From Planctomycetota bacterium (GTDB lineage: Bacteria; Planctomycetota; Planctomycetia; Pirellulales; Pirellulaceae), in the NCBI GenBank assembly GCA_029259935.1, contig JAJDEH010000242.1, positions 1 to 27,221 of the forward strand: a stretch of 27,221 bases of DNA, in the 5' to 3' direction. Positions 15,010 through 23,880 of the stretch are shown here, piece by piece; the stretch's first letter is position 1, and every line of letters begins with the position of its first letter. The notes under the pieces were generated by a model. That model had not been told where the DNA came from. It was given only the letters and a program-made list of their open reading frames with translations, and ran no database searches. The position numbers and the translations under genes are program-made.

Positions 15010-15969
15010 CTACGCAACTCGCTGATACACGGTCGCCGGCGAGAGTCCAGCCCGCGCGAGTAGGTTGCTAATCCGTTCCAATTCCTGTTCTGAAAGTTTC
15101 ACCAGCGGCGGCCTGACGTGCGCCGCATCCAGACGCCCCAGCACCACCAGCGCTTCCTTCATGCGATTGTGCATATCCACCAACGGCTCGCGGTAGAACG
15201 CCCGCACCGTGGGATAGATCTTGTCGTTGACTTCCCGCGCCGCTTCCAAGTCGTTCCGCTGCACGGCCTCCCACAGTGCCACCTGCAGGTTGGCAATGAC
15301 ACTGCCCGCCCCCGACAGTAGCCCGTCGCAGCCCAACGCCAGCGATCCCAGCAGCCAGGCACTATGCGTGGAAAGCACATTGACGCGGCGATCGAGAGCG
15401 TGCAATTCGCGAATGTGCCGCTCATGCAGAGCCGGGTCATTACACCAATCCTTGATCGCGCGAATCGAGGGAATCTTCTCACATAGCATCAGCAAGGTAT
15501 CCAGTGGATAACCCAAGCCGCCCTCGAGTGGATATTGAAACAGAATCAGCGGAAGATCCGTCGCCTCGGCGATGCTCGAATAATGGGCGAGCGCCATCTC
15601 CGGCCGCTGCTGACCGTCAAGCGCAAGCACCTCGGAGGGAAAGACCAGCAACGCGTCGGCCCCGCACTTGGAGGCCGTGCGGGCAATACGAGCCGCCTCG
15701 CCACAGTTCGACGTAAAGACGCTGGCAATCAGCGGCATCGAGCCGCCCACTTCGTCCCGCGCGACCGCCAGGGCCCGTTGTTGCTCTTCGAACGACAGAG
15801 CATGAACTTCCGCCGCGTGTCCGTTGACCGTAATGGCTGATACGCCCGCGACGGTGGCCAGATCGCGCAAATGCCGACGATACGCCGGCTCGTCGATCCG
15901 CAGTTGTTCATCGAAGGGCATCAGGCAGGCGGGGATGACGCCGCTGGGCTGATAATCGGCTTGTTGCAT
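15010..15969 (-). CDS. DapA/NanA-superfamily (DHDPS-like) aldolase or hydrolase
   Basis: 319 aa, a (beta/alpha)8-barrel of the class I, Schiff-base pyruvate aldolase superfamily. The Schiff-base lysine is K173 in IRAIKDW and the catalytic tyrosine is Y146 in LFQYPLEGG. The substrate-recognition motif that reads G(S/T)TGE in DapA and NanA is GHAAE here (residues 50-54), so neither lysine synthesis nor sialate lysis can be assumed. There is no signal peptide. The ATG at 15969 lacks a clear Shine-Dalgarno sequence. It is divergent from the exported sialidase across 143 bp and precedes the M81 gene. The neighbourhood suggests catabolism of a keto-acid or sialate-like compound, but this is inference. 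Confidence 0.88.
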   Translation of the reverse strand: MQQADYQPSGVIPACLMPFDEQLRIDEPAYRRHLRDLATVAGVSAITVNGHAAEVHALSFEEQQRALAVARDEVGGSMPLIASVFTSNCGEAARIARTASKCGADALLVFPSEVLALDGQQRPEMALAHYSSIAEATDLPLILFQYPLEGGLGYPLDTLLMLCEKIPSIRAIKDWCNDPALHERHIRELHALDRRVNVLSTHSAWLLGSLALGCDGLLSGAGSVIANLQVALWEAVQRNDLEAAREVNDKIYPTVRAFYREPLVDMHNRMKEALVVLGRLDAAHVRPPLVKLSEQELERISNLLARAGLSPATVYQRVA

Positions 15970-15990
15970 CCGTGGGTATCGAGAAGTGTT

Positions 15991-16079
15991 TGGGTGGGCG
16001 AAATTCTTGGTTCGATTGTCACACTAATCAGGGCAGACGGCAACCGGAACGATTATGATTAATCTGTCGAGCCCACCCA
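15991..16079. promoter_or_regulatory. divergent intergenic inverted repeat
   Basis: TGGGTGGGC (15991-15999) and GCCCACCCA (16071-16079) form a perfect 9-bp inverted repeat 71 nt apart. They bracket the space between the divergent aldolase-family and sialidase genes. They could be two operator half-sites or coincidence. Confidence 0.2.
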
Positions 16080-16112
16080 TCATCACGCCACTACTCACCC
16101 AGAGAATGACTC

Positions 16113-17267
16113 ATGAAGAACGCAGTTGTTTTCTCCATGCTGCTAATTTGTGCCCCGACGGTTTATGCAGCCGACGCGCCATTTCAAACCGACGTCTTTG
16201 TTGGCGGCGAGGGCGGCTATCACGCCTATCGCATTCCCGCGCTGATCGCCATGCCGCCGGGCAAGGGCGTCAAATATCGGAAATCGTCCCCCGGCACATT
16301 GATCGTTCTTTGCGAAGCTCGCAAGACAAGTCTGTCGGATGACGGCGACATTGATTTGTTGGCGCGCCGCAGCGAGGATGGCGGCAAGACTTGGCAACCA
16401 CCGCAAATGGTCATTGAAGAAGGCGGCGACCGGCGCATCAAGTTTGGCAACCCCACGCCAGTTGTCGATCGAGAAACTGGAACGATTTGGCTGGCGATCA
16501 ACCGTGACTATTTGGACGAACGTGGTGGCCGTCAAGGCGGAACACTGGTTCTGCTACGAAGCGATGACGACGGCAAAAACTGGTCGAAGCCAATCGACAT
16601 TACTTCGCAAACCAAGGATCCGAGTTGGAAGCATTATGCATTCGGACCGGGCATCGGCATTCAGATCCGGCAAGGGCCGCACAAAGGCCGCTTGATCGTG
16701 CCGGCGAACTATCGGCAGTCCTTCAACAAGCGCCAGCCGAGTTGGTCGCACATTATCTACAGCGACGACCACGGCAAGACCTGGCAAACCGGCGGCAAGC
16801 TGGGGGAATACACGAACGAATGCCAGGTCGTGGAGATTATGGAAGACGGCAATTCTGGATTGTTGTTTAACGCCCGCAATCATTGGGGCCGGGCGGGCGA
16901 ACCGAAAAAGTCGGGCAAGCGGCTTGTATCGCGCAGTTTCGACGGCGGAATAACCTGGTCGAAAGAAGAAATGGACCCCGCGCTTTCGGACCCGCCCTGC
17001 CAAGCGAGCCTGTTTCGTTTTTCATGGCATACCAAGACGGAATCGAGCGTGATTTTGTTTGCGAACCCCGCGGGCCCCGGCCGTTCGCACTTGACGATTC
17101 GCGCCAGCTCCGACGAAGGACGCACGTGGCCTAAGAGCAAATTGCTTTACGAAGGATCGTCCGCCTACAGTTGCATGACCCGGTTGGCGGACGGAAACGT
17201 TGGCGTGATATTCGAACGAGATAGCTACGGCAAACTGACGTTCACCTCGTTTCCGATCGACTGGTAG
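16113..17267 (+). CDS. exported sialidase (GH33-type exo-alpha-sialidase)
   Basis: 384 aa with a signal peptide (residues 1-20, ending VYAADA). It has the six-bladed propeller hallmarks of sialidases. The arginine motif is YRIP (R40). There are five Asp boxes (SxDxGxTW pattern) at about 87-94, 150-157, 217-224, 275-282 and 332-339. The acidic loop DDGDIDLLARRS is near 76-87, a candidate glutamate is in NECQ (E236), candidate arginines are at R255 and R324, and the candidate nucleophile is Y352 in SAYSCM. The family removes terminal sialic acids from glycoconjugates outside the cell; some planctomycete members may act on other nonulosonic or uronic sugars. The ATG at 16113 follows a weak AGAGA. 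It is divergent from the aldolase-family gene and convergent with the methyltransferase. Confidence 0.9.
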   Translation: MKNAVVFSMLLICAPTVYAADAPFQTDVFVGGEGGYHAYRIPALIAMPPGKGVKYRKSSPGTLIVLCEARKTSLSDDGDIDLLARRSEDGGKTWQPPQMVIEEGGDRRIKFGNPTPVVDRETGTIWLAINRDYLDERGGRQGGTLVLLRSDDDGKNWSKPIDITSQTKDPSWKHYAFGPGIGIQIRQGPHKGRLIVPANYRQSFNKRQPSWSHIIYSDDHGKTWQTGGKLGEYTNECQVVEIMEDGNSGLLFNARNHWGRAGEPKKSGKRLVSRSFDGGITWSKEEMDPALSDPPCQASLFRFSWHTKTESSVILFANPAGPGRSHLTIRASSDEGRTWPKSKLLYEGSSAYSCMTRLADGNVGVIFERDSYGKLTFTSFPIDW

Positions 17268-17329
17268 GCGTTGCTGACGTCGCCTTTGTTTATGTGGAGA
17301 AGCAGACGGCGCTACCTCGCCTCCGCGAT

Positions 17330-17905
17330 TTATTCAGAAGCACGTACTCGTCGTGCTACCAACAACGCGTCGTGGCGGCCGTCGGCTAACCATCCTTCCT
17401 CGTAACGCAGGATCTCCATCCCCGTCACCAACTCCGGTAGTTCGCCATCTTTAAGCAGGAATCGCCGGGGCGGTTTTTCGTGACGTTGCAGATTGCTTTC
17501 GGTGGGCTGCAGAACGACCAGCATTCCTCCCGGTGCCAAGGCTCCTTGGAAAGCTTCAAACAGAGGCCGATACAGAAAACAAACTGACAGAATCAAATCC
17601 CAACGACCGGGCGGAAGCGAATCGCGTTCGACATCGCGCGGGATTGCTTGAATCGTGACTCCGACCTGCTCTGCATACTGGCTGGCGCGGGCCAGTCCAA
17701 CCGGCGAGATGTCGACAAGCGTGACGTCCAAGCCGCGCTGGGCCAGCCAAATTGCGTGGCGTCCGCTGCCTCCGGCGACGTCTAGCGCCTGGCCGTTACT
17801 CGGAAGCAGGTCGGCCAGCGATTGAATCACTTCAGACGGAACTGGAGCGCTGTCTCCGGCGTCTTGATACTTGCGGTCCCACTTCTCTTGATCTTGTTGC
17901 GACAC
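17330..17905 (-). CDS. class I SAM-dependent methyltransferase (TehB-like)
   Basis: 191 aa, short for a class I methyltransferase but complete. The SAM-binding motif I is LDVAGGSGRH (residues 41-50), with the acidic residue after strand 2 at D65 in VTLVDIS and motif IV-like LILSVCFLYRPLF near residue 105. The N-terminus KWDRKYQDAG is like small-molecule methyltransferases of the TehB/thiopurine sort. There is no NPPY motif, so it is not PrmC or a DNA/RNA N6-methylase. The start is a GTG at 17905. It lies 35 bp after the release-factor-like gene on the same strand and is probably the last gene of that transcript. The substrate is unknown. Confidence 0.85.
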   Translation of the reverse strand: MSQQDQEKWDRKYQDAGDSAPVPSEVIQSLADLLPSNGQALDVAGGSGRHAIWLAQRGLDVTLVDISPVGLARASQYAEQVGVTIQAIPRDVERDSLPPGRWDLILSVCFLYRPLFEAFQGALAPGGMLVVLQPTESNLQRHEKPPRRFLLKDGELPELVTGMEILRYEEGWLADGRHDALLVARRVRASE

Positions 17906-17940
17906 GGCCGTTCCAGATTTTATTCAGGCTGAGAATCTGT

Positions 17941-18450
17941 TCATACCAACGGCCGCAAGTCCGCCTGGCGGCGAAGGTCGTTAACCATTTGCAAGGCACG
18001 CGGCTCCAGCCGCAAGAACCGCGTGAGCTGAGTGTGGGTGCAGTTAAGCCACTGGGCGGTGGCTCGCGTGTCGCCGTTCTGCCGCGTGACAGCGTCCAGC
18101 ACTTCAGCCAGCAGTGTGGGGAAATCCGCATGCCGCCGGCTAATCGATATCCGCCCGCTTGTGCAGCGAGTTTTCCACAGTGGACTGGGCTGATCATCCG
18201 TCGCCCGTCTTTCCGCGAGTGCCAGATTGACCCGCAAGCGGAACACCGCCACGACCCGATTTTGCTCTTGGCTGCGGCGTTCGGTGGCTTCCGCCGTGAC
18301 GCCCGTGGAAACGTGCCGAATGACGACCGCCGTCTCGACCTTGTTGCGATGCTGCCCGCCCGGTCCGGAACGACGACCGCGGCGGATCTTGCATTGGTCC
18401 AGCAATGCATCGTCTTCGAGCCCCGCAGGGTGCCGTGCTTCAATAGTCAT
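17941..18450 (-). CDS. release-factor-like GGQ protein (RF-1 domain, ArfB-related)
   Basis: 169 aa. The N-terminal 90 residues are an RF-1-type peptidyl-tRNA hydrolysis domain with the GGQ motif at 31-33 (SGPGGQHRNKVET), followed by SQEQNRVVAVFRLRVNL. The codon-recognition domains of RF1/RF2 are absent, as in ArfB/ICT1-type ribosome rescue factors. However, the C-terminus lacks the usual Lys/Arg-rich tail that enters the mRNA channel. About residues 108-165 instead look like two or three helices with a helix-turn-helix pattern around ATAQWLNCTHTQLTRFL. A likely role is hydrolysing peptidyl-tRNA on stalled ribosomes, inferred from GGQ. The ATG at 18450 is 9 nt after the DUF1501 stop, suggesting co-transcription. 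Confidence 0.87.
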   Translation of the reverse strand: MTIEARHPAGLEDDALLDQCKIRRGRRSGPGGQHRNKVETAVVIRHVSTGVTAEATERRSQEQNRVVAVFRLRVNLALAERRATDDQPSPLWKTRCTSGRISISRRHADFPTLLAEVLDAVTRQNGDTRATAQWLNCTHTQLTRFLRLEPRALQMVNDLRRQADLRPLV

Positions 18451-18459
18451 GGCTGCCGG

Positions 18460-19920
18460 TTACGCCAAGACGTCGTTAATCACGTGCGCGCCTTCGACTC
18501 CGGTCAGCTTCTGATCGAGTCCTTGATACTTGAACGTCAGCCGCTCGTGATCGATGCCCAGGTTGTGCAGGATCGTGGCATTGAGATCGTTGATGTGAAC
18601 GGGGTTTTCCTCGATGTTGTACGCCCAGTTGTCGGTCTTGCCGAATTCAAAACCACGTTTGATTCCCGCGCCGGCCATCCAGGTCGTGAAGCATCGGCCA
18701 TGATGGTCGCGCCCGTGGTTCGTCTTGGTCAGTTGGCCTTGCGAGTAAATCGTGCGCCCGAATTCGCCGCCGCAGACGACGAGCGTGTCTTCAAACATGC
18801 CGCGCTGCTTCAGATCCTTGATCAATCCGGCGGCGGCTTGGTCGATGCTCTTGCATTGCTTGGTTAGATTGCCCGGCAAGCTGCCGTGCTGGTCCCAGCC
18901 GCGTTGGAACAGTTGAATATAACGAACGCCATTCTCCAGCATGCGTCGCGCCAACAACACATTTCGCGCGAACGTGCCCGGCTTTTTGGAGTCGTCGCCG
19001 TACAAAGAGAACGTCGATTCGGTTTCGCCCGAAACATCAAACAGTTCGGGAACGGCCGTTTGCATACGAAAAGCCATTTCGTATTGCGCGATACGAGCTT
19101 GCGTTTCAGGGTCGCCAGAAGTTTCAAACTCTTCAGCGTTGATTTGAGACAAAGCATCAAGCTGTTTGCGGCGTGTTTCTCGATCGAGTCCCGCGGGATT
19201 GGCCAAATACAAAACGGGGTCTTGGCCGCTGCGCATTTTGACGCCCTGATGGCGGCTCGGTAAAAAGCCCGCTCCCCACAAACGCGAATACAATGCCTGA
19301 TTCTGGCCACCCCCACGAGAAATCATGACCACATAGGCGGGTAGGTTGTCGTTCATCCCGCCCAGTCCGTAACTCAACCAGGCACCCATTGAGGGCCGGC
19401 CCAACTGTTGGGTTCCCGTGTTGATGTAGGTGATCGCCGGATCGTGATTAATCGCCTCGGTGTTCATGCTCTTGATGATCGTGATGTCATCGACGATCGA
19501 GGCAATGTTGGGCAACAGATCGGAATTGACCCAGGTTCCATGCTGGCCAAAGCGATTGAACTTGAACATCGGCGCGACGCAAGGAAACGTCGATTGTCCG
19601 CTGGTCATCCCGGTTAACCGCTGGCCCTGGCGAACTTCCGAGGGCAACTCGGTGCCGTGCAATTTCTGCATTTCCGGGTGGTAGTCGAACATGTCGATGT
19701 GCGACGGGCCACCGGAAAAGAACAGGTAAATCGCCCGCTTGGCTTTGGGGGCGAAGTGCGGCAAACCTGGCAAGCCGCTGGCCATGGGTTGGGCCGAACT
19801 CTCCGCAGCGCCGGCGTTGCCCGCTAGAGCCGCCAGCCCCGCAGCGCCGAGACCGCCGGCGCTGCGCTGTAGAAAGTAACGTCGCGTGACTTCCAATTGG
19901 CGCTGTTGGAGAGGGTTCAT
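18460..19920 (-). CDS. Tat-exported DUF1501 protein
   Basis: 486 aa. DUF1501 proteins have an alkaline-phosphatase/sulfatase-like fold and are abundant in planctomycetes; their reaction is not established. The ATG at 19920 is supported by AAGGA 7 nt upstream and by the twin-arginine signal TRRYFLQ (residues 12-18) followed by a Gly/Ala-rich hydrophobic stretch. Family marks include [30 protein letters not shown] segments, [15 protein letters not shown] and GRDHHG, and a C-terminal [17 protein letters not shown]. The frame extends to 20073, but that part has no domain. It lies 95 bp downstream of the DUF1549/1553 gene, the usual partner order, and directly upstream of the GGQ protein. It should act outside the cytoplasm with that cytochrome protein. 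Confidence 0.94.
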   Translation of the reverse strand: MNPLQQRQLEVTRRYFLQRSAGGLGAAGLAALAGNAGAAESSAQPMASGLPGLPHFAPKAKRAIYLFFSGGPSHIDMFDYHPEMQKLHGTELPSEVRQGQRLTGMTSGQSTFPCVAPMFKFNRFGQHGTWVNSDLLPNIASIVDDITIIKSMNTEAINHDPAITYINTGTQQLGRPSMGAWLSYGLGGMNDNLPAYVVMISRGGGQNQALYSRLWGAGFLPSRHQGVKMRSGQDPVLYLANPAGLDRETRRKQLDALSQINAEEFETSGDPETQARIAQYEMAFRMQTAVPELFDVSGETESTFSLYGDDSKKPGTFARNVLLARRMLENGVRYIQLFQRGWDQHGSLPGNLTKQCKSIDQAAAGLIKDLKQRGMFEDTLVVCGGEFGRTIYSQGQLTKTNHGRDHHGRCFTTWMAGAGIKRGFEFGKTDNWAYNIEENPVHINDLNATILHNLGIDHERLTFKYQGLDQKLTGVEGAHVINDVLA

Positions 19921-20015
19921 TTTTCGGTCCTTGGTTCTCAACGATAGGTGTCTGCATACTAGGTCAGCGTTACCGGCAGGCTGACGCATTCCGCTCGCCA
20001 TGCCTGTTCGGCGCT

Positions 20016-23000
20016 CTAAAACTTCGTCAGTGCCGCGTCCATGTTCAGAAGCACATTCGCCACCACGGTCCAAGCCGCATGCTCGGCGAGGCCGATCGAT
20101 TCGTCTCGTTTGAACTCGCCAATGCCAAGCAGTTTTTTGGCGGCCGCTTCGTCGTTTTGATATTTTTTTCGCTCGGCTTCAAAGAGTTCCGCCAATATTT
20201 TCACGGTCCGATCCGAAGGATGTCGGGACGTGATCAAGCGATGGGCGTAGGCAATTCGATCCGCCGACGAATCGCCGCCCTCTTGAATCATTCGCTGCGC
20301 GAGCGCCCGAGCGGCTTCGACGAACTGAACGCCGTTCATTGTGTACAAGGCCTGCAAGGGTGTGTTCGTTCGTGGCCGCTGCACGACGCATTTTTCCCGC
20401 GTGGGCGCATCGAAGATTCGCATTCCAGGATGGGGCGAGGAACGCTTCCAGTAGATGTACATGCTTTTGCGATATAGTTTATCGCCTGCATCTTGTTTGA
20501 AACGCGCGCCGCTGAGCGACACTTCATTCCACAATCCGGGCGGTTGATAGGGCCTGACTCCCGGCCCACCCACCGTGTCCACCAGCAGCCCGCTGACCGC
20601 CAGATTCATATCGCGAATCGCCTCTCCCGGCAGCCGATAACGTGGCCCACGCGCCAATAGTAAATTTTCCGGATCCCGCGCCGCCAGATCGGGCGTTACC
20701 CGTGACGACTGCCGATAAGTTGCCGACATGAGCATCTGTTTCAAGGCATGTTTGATGTTCCACCGGTTCTCACGAAAGTCGACGGCCAACCAGTCAAGTA
20801 ATTCCCGGTGCGACGGCCAAGCCCCTTGCGAGCCAAAGTCCATGACGGTGGATACCAAGCCGCGGCCAAACATCAGCGACCAATACCGGTTCACCGTGAC
20901 CCGCGCGGTCAGCGGATGACGATCATCAACCAACCACTGTGCCAGGCCCAAACGATTTCGGGGCGCGGATTCGGCCAGGCTCGGAAACACGCTCGGCACA
21001 TCGGGTTTGATCACTTCGCTCTTATCCGGCGACGCATAGTGCCCACGCATCAAAACGTAAGTTTCTCGCGGCTTGGGCTGTTCCTTCATCACCATGCAGG
21101 TGACGACCTGTTTTTTCAAAGCCGCGACGTCGGCCGTCAACTTGGCCTTGTTCTTTTTTAACTCCGAATTCGTCGAATCGACATGATTCAGGTAATGCGA
21201 CTTCAATGTCGCCACCTGTTCGGGCGTTCGCTGTTCGGGAGCGGTCGCCAGCAGCGGTGCAATCGGATCCGATCCGGCGATCGCGGCTACTTCAGTCTGG
21301 CTGATGGCGCGGCCGTAAAGTCGCACGTCGTCGACAATGCCGTTGAATTGGGCGCTGTTGTTGCGGCGGCCAATTTTCAGCGGCACCTTGGACTTCGTGG
21401 TCCCGGTCAAGCTGTTCGCGTTCACGTCCCACTCTTGCGCCTGTCCGTTGAAATAGATCTTCACTCCGGCCGCCTTGCCGCTGCCGTCGTAGGTCGCAAA
21501 CAAGTGAGTCCATTTGTCGGCGGGAATCTGGGCTTTGGTGGTGACCTTGATGGCGTTGGCGGGCCAGGAATGAATGACGTGAACCGCGACCTGCCCGTTG
21601 GCAACATAAAGATCCCATCCTCGATGAGCGTTCCCTTCGTTCATTTTGCCCAGTGGCACGCCGTTCGGCTTCCCTTTCGGCTTGACCCAACATCCGTAAC
21701 TCACCGCTTCGGAGCGGTCGAAGTTGCCAGTGTCACCGAGAGCTACAAAACTATTGCCACTAATTTGAAGTCCGCCGCCATGTTTACCGGCGGTCCACAG
21801 TTGTTTGCCTTTAATATTGCCTTGGCGTTTGGAATCGATCAGATCAGTGACTTTGTTGCCTTTGCCTTCATCCAAAGGAAAATGAGCGACGGCGTCCGCG
21901 GGCGGCATCGCGGCCTCTCCCGCGGCCACGCGCGCTGTCTCTGCCAACAACCACTTCCGAAACGGCTCTTCGACTTGATTGACGCGCTGCTTGAGTTGCT
22001 GTTCGATCGCGGCCAACTGCTGTTGAGCTTCACTGACTTTTTTGTCGACGTCCGTGTTGGGAACATTCACGACCGGCGCTTGATTACCGTTACGAGTCTG
22101 CATGCCGGGGTCGGTCGTCTGATTGAAAAACGCAAAGAAGCGATAGTAATCCCTTTGGGAAATCGGATCGTATTTGTGTTCGTGACATTGTCCACATTCC
22201 ATGGAAATTCCCAGCCACACATTGGAGGTCGTCTTGACTCGATCGACCACGTAATCGACACGCCATTCTTCGGCGATCGCGCCGCCTTCGTCCGTGGTGG
22301 CGTGATTGCGATTGAACGCCGACGCGATCATTTGGTGCGGCGTGGCGTTCGGCAACAGGTCGCCCGCCAGTTGTTCAATCGTGAATTGATCGAACGGCTT
22401 GTTCGCGTTGTAGGCGTTGATCACCCAGTCACGCCACGGCCACATATCTCGTGGCCCGTCCGCGTGAAAGACGCTGGTATCGCCATAGCGGGAAGCGTCC
22501 ATCCAGGCCAGCGCCATCCGCTCGCCGAACGATTCTTGCTGCAAATAGTAATCGACCGTCTTTTCATACCAGCCACTACTCGCGTCCGCCATGAAGCGAT
22601 CGAGGTCGGCAAGCGTCGGCGGCAGTCCGGTCAGATCGTAACTGACCCGTCGAATCAAAACTTCACGACTCGCTTCGGGAGACGGCTGCAAGCCCTCGGC
22701 TTCCAATCGGGCCAAGGTGAAATAGTCGATTGGATTGCGCGGCCAATCCTTGCGCGACACCGCCGGTAGTTCGTGCCGCGTGGGCGCGAGGAACGACCAG
22801 TGCTTTTGATATTCGGCCCCTTCGCGAATCCATCGGGCCAGCAATGACTTTTGGTCGGCGGTGAGCGTCTTCTTTGTCTCGGGCGGCGGCATGACTTCGT
22901 CCGCGTCCACGGACATGATCCGATTCACCAATTCGCTCTCGTTCGGCTTGCCCGGCGCGATCGCCGCCATCTCGATGGCCGCTTCCCGCTGGTCGAGTCT

Positions 23001-23192
23001 CAGGTCGGCCTTGCGGCTTGCCTTGGAAGGCCCATGGCAGGCGAAGCAATGATCCGCCAACAGCGGTCGAATGTCGCGGTTGTAGTTCAGCTTGTCCTCG
23101 GCCCGAGAAACCAAGGGGCTGACGCTGACCAGCGACAATACCAGCAGCAGGTAGAAGGCGCGGTCGACAGTCAAACTTTTCGCGCGACGCAT
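20016..23192 (-). CDS. exported planctomycete cytochrome protein (PSCyt1-DUF1549-LamG-DUF1553)
   Basis: 1058 aa. The start ATG at 23192 has AAAGGA about 4 nt upstream, then a signal peptide (hydrophobic 12-28, ending SRAED). A planctomycete cytochrome C motif CFACHG gives C49, C52 and H53 as the haem site, with VMPPPETKK typical of the module. DUF1549 follows (about 140-340: [24 protein letters not shown]). A LamG/concanavalin-like insertion is at about 430-640 ([21 protein letters not shown] and [12 protein letters not shown] strands, [10 protein letters not shown]). DUF1553 is at about 730-1010 ([36 protein letters not shown]). It should be periplasmic, partnering the DUF1501 protein encoded next. 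Binding of a sugar polymer by the LamG part is inferred. A sigma70-like promoter lies at 23329-23357. Confidence 0.95.
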   Translation of the reverse strand: MRRAKSLTVDRAFYLLLVLSLVSVSPLVSRAEDKLNYNRDIRPLLADHCFACHGPSKASRKADLRLDQREAAIEMAAIAPGKPNESELVNRIMSVDADEVMPPPETKKTLTADQKSLLARWIREGAEYQKHWSFLAPTRHELPAVSRKDWPRNPIDYFTLARLEAEGLQPSPEASREVLIRRVSYDLTGLPPTLADLDRFMADASSGWYEKTVDYYLQQESFGERMALAWMDASRYGDTSVFHADGPRDMWPWRDWVINAYNANKPFDQFTIEQLAGDLLPNATPHQMIASAFNRNHATTDEGGAIAEEWRVDYVVDRVKTTSNVWLGISMECGQCHEHKYDPISQRDYYRFFAFFNQTTDPGMQTRNGNQAPVVNVPNTDVDKKVSEAQQQLAAIEQQLKQRVNQVEEPFRKWLLAETARVAAGEAAMPPADAVAHFPLDEGKGNKVTDLIDSKRQGNIKGKQLWTAGKHGGGLQISGNSFVALGDTGNFDRSEAVSYGCWVKPKGKPNGVPLGKMNEGNAHRGWDLYVANGQVAVHVIHSWPANAIKVTTKAQIPADKWTHLFATYDGSGKAAGVKIYFNGQAQEWDVNANSLTGTTKSKVPLKIGRRNNSAQFNGIVDDVRLYGRAISQTEVAAIAGSDPIAPLLATAPEQRTPEQVATLKSHYLNHVDSTNSELKKNKAKLTADVAALKKQVVTCMVMKEQPKPRETYVLMRGHYASPDKSEVIKPDVPSVFPSLAESAPRNRLGLAQWLVDDRHPLTARVTVNRYWSLMFGRGLVSTVMDFGSQGAWPSHRELLDWLAVDFRENRWNIKHALKQMLMSATYRQSSRVTPDLAARDPENLLLARGPRYRLPGEAIRDMNLAVSGLLVDTVGGPGVRPYQPPGLWNEVSLSGARFKQDAGDKLYRKSMYIYWKRSSPHPGMRIFDAPTREKCVVQRPRTNTPLQALYTMNGVQFVEAARALAQRMIQEGGDSSADRIAYAHRLITSRHPSDRTVKILAELFEAERKKYQNDEAAAKKLLGIGEFKRDESIGLAEHAAWTVVANVLLNMDAALTKF

Positions 23193-23328
23193 GGCGTCCT
23201 TTCGTCACGGGTTGGAGCCAACCGTTTTGATCCCATCCAGTTGGCGATGGGGAGCAAGCCGAGCGGGCTGACGGATCGGAAACAACAATCGGGGAGGGAT
23301 TGATGGAAGGTGGATCGCGATAGTCGCC

Positions 23329-23357
23329 ATTATAAATTGTAATCCTATGATTGTCGA
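23329..23357 (-). promoter_or_regulatory. sigma70-like promoter upstream of the DUF1549/1553 gene
   Basis: On the minus strand TCGACA (23357-23352, 5/6 match) and a perfect TATAAT (23334-23329) are separated by 17 bp. Transcription would start near 23322, leaving a leader of about 130 nt before the ATG at 23192. This is the best consensus promoter in the window. Confidence 0.6.
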
Positions 23358-23380
23358 TATTCGCGGAAAGTGGTTCTGGC

Positions 23381-23410
23381 TGCCTAATCAAAGGGTCGGG
23401 AGTCTTTTCG
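23381..23410 (+). repeat. GTCGGGAGTCTTTTCG repeat, copy A
   Basis: The 30-bp unit begins TGCCTAATCA and ends GTCGGGAGTCTTTTCG. It aligns without gaps to 23581-23610 with a few mismatches, and its 3' part recurs inverted at 23679-23700. Confidence 0.8.
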
Positions 23411-23566
23411 TTCACCCACATCGCCCCAAAGCGGGGCACTCACTCGCTTGTAACAGAAAAAACGCTTCCAAGTTTGCCCATTCATCCTGGCCTCTCATGT
23501 AGATTGAGTAGCTCGACAAACAAAGCGCATATCCCCATCCCACTCGGCGGCATGTGCTGATCAACG

Positions 23567-23610
23567 TGCCAGATCAAAGGTGCCTGATCAATCGGCCGGG
23601 AGTCTTTTCG
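23567..23610 (+). repeat. GTCGGGAGTCTTTTCG repeat, copy B with a half-copy
   Basis: A half unit TGCCAGATCAAAGG (23567-23580) is followed at once by a full unit starting TGCCTGATCA and ending GCCGGGAGTCTTTTCG (23581-23610). The full unit lies exactly 200 bp from copy A. Confidence 0.8.
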
Positions 23611-23668
23611 TGCATGAGTTATAGAGTGTTGAGAGCTACAGCGTCGTGGTGAGGAACGCCGCATACTA

Positions 23669-23700
23669 TTTCGCAGAGCGAAAAGACTCCCGACCCTCTT
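23669..23700 (-). repeat. inverted copy C overlapping a REP-like hairpin
   Basis: TTTCGC-AGA-GCGAAA (23669-23683) is a 6-bp hairpin related to the TTCGCGGAGCGAA family. It overlaps CGAAAAGACTCCCGACCC (23679-23696), the reverse complement of the 3' end of copies A and B. The overlap of the two repeat families suggests they are parts of one larger element. Confidence 0.7.
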
Positions 23701-23729
23701 GTTCGCGCAAAGGCATAACCGCGCGAACA
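23700..23729. repeat. 9-bp hairpin
   Basis: TGTTCGCGC (23700-23708) and GCGCGAACA (23721-23729) are perfectly complementary across a 12-nt loop, with no U-tract. It starts where inverted repeat copy C ends. Confidence 0.6.
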
Positions 23730-23800
23730 GGGAATTCTACGGAGATGGGGCGAGTGCGTATAGTAAATGTCTGGCAGGTCGTTCTAGCCTAAAATGACTT

Positions 23801-23822
23801 GCGAAAGAACGCGCGCAGCGCG
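23801..23822 (-). terminator. terminator-like hairpin after cinA
   Basis: On the minus strand CGCGC/GCGCG (23822-23810, loop TGC) is followed by TTCTTT. It lies about 60 nt after the cinA stop. The stem is short and the tail interrupted, so support is modest. Confidence 0.35.
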
Positions 23823-23880
23823 ACCGGTCCCGTCCAGACCGCCAGGGGGTCGTGATCACGTAGCGCGCCAACGTCGAGAC

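Larger units (their letters stand above)
23358..23880. other. gene-free, repeat-rich spacer
   Basis: No credible gene. The small frames here (for example 23482-23664 on the minus strand, 60 codons) have no recognisable product. The stretch holds the GTCGGGAGTCTTTTCG repeats (23381, 23581, 23679 inverted), a hairpin at 23669-23683, a 9-bp hairpin at 23700-23729, a small hairpin GCCCC/GGGGC near 23423-23437, and a terminator-like hairpin near 23810. It looks like decayed mobile-element or REP-associated DNA. Confidence 0.6.

Noticed and set aside
15010..15969. Naming the aldolase nanA because of the nearby sialidase
   Set aside because: The recognition motif is GHAAE, not the G(S/T)TGE of NanA or DapA; only the superfamily can be supported.
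17330..18450. Methyltransferase beside a GGQ protein read as a PrmC/release-factor pair
   Set aside because: The methyltransferase lacks NPPY and the PrmC N-terminal domain, and is only 191 aa.
17752..18867. 371-codon open frame on the plus strand
   Set aside because: Crosses three convincing minus-strand genes; a shadow frame.
21183..22769. 528-codon open frame on the plus strand
   Set aside because: It is antisense to the DUF1549/1553 gene, has a His/Arg/Val-rich composition typical of a G+C-rich shadow, and shows no domain.
23482..23664. 60-codon minus-strand frame in the repeat-rich spacer
   Set aside because: It runs through repeat copy B, has no Shine-Dalgarno sequence and no recognisable product.
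23381..23700. Spaced repeats considered as a CRISPR array
   Set aside because: Only two direct copies, 200 bp apart, plus one inverted copy; no regular spacers and no cas genes.
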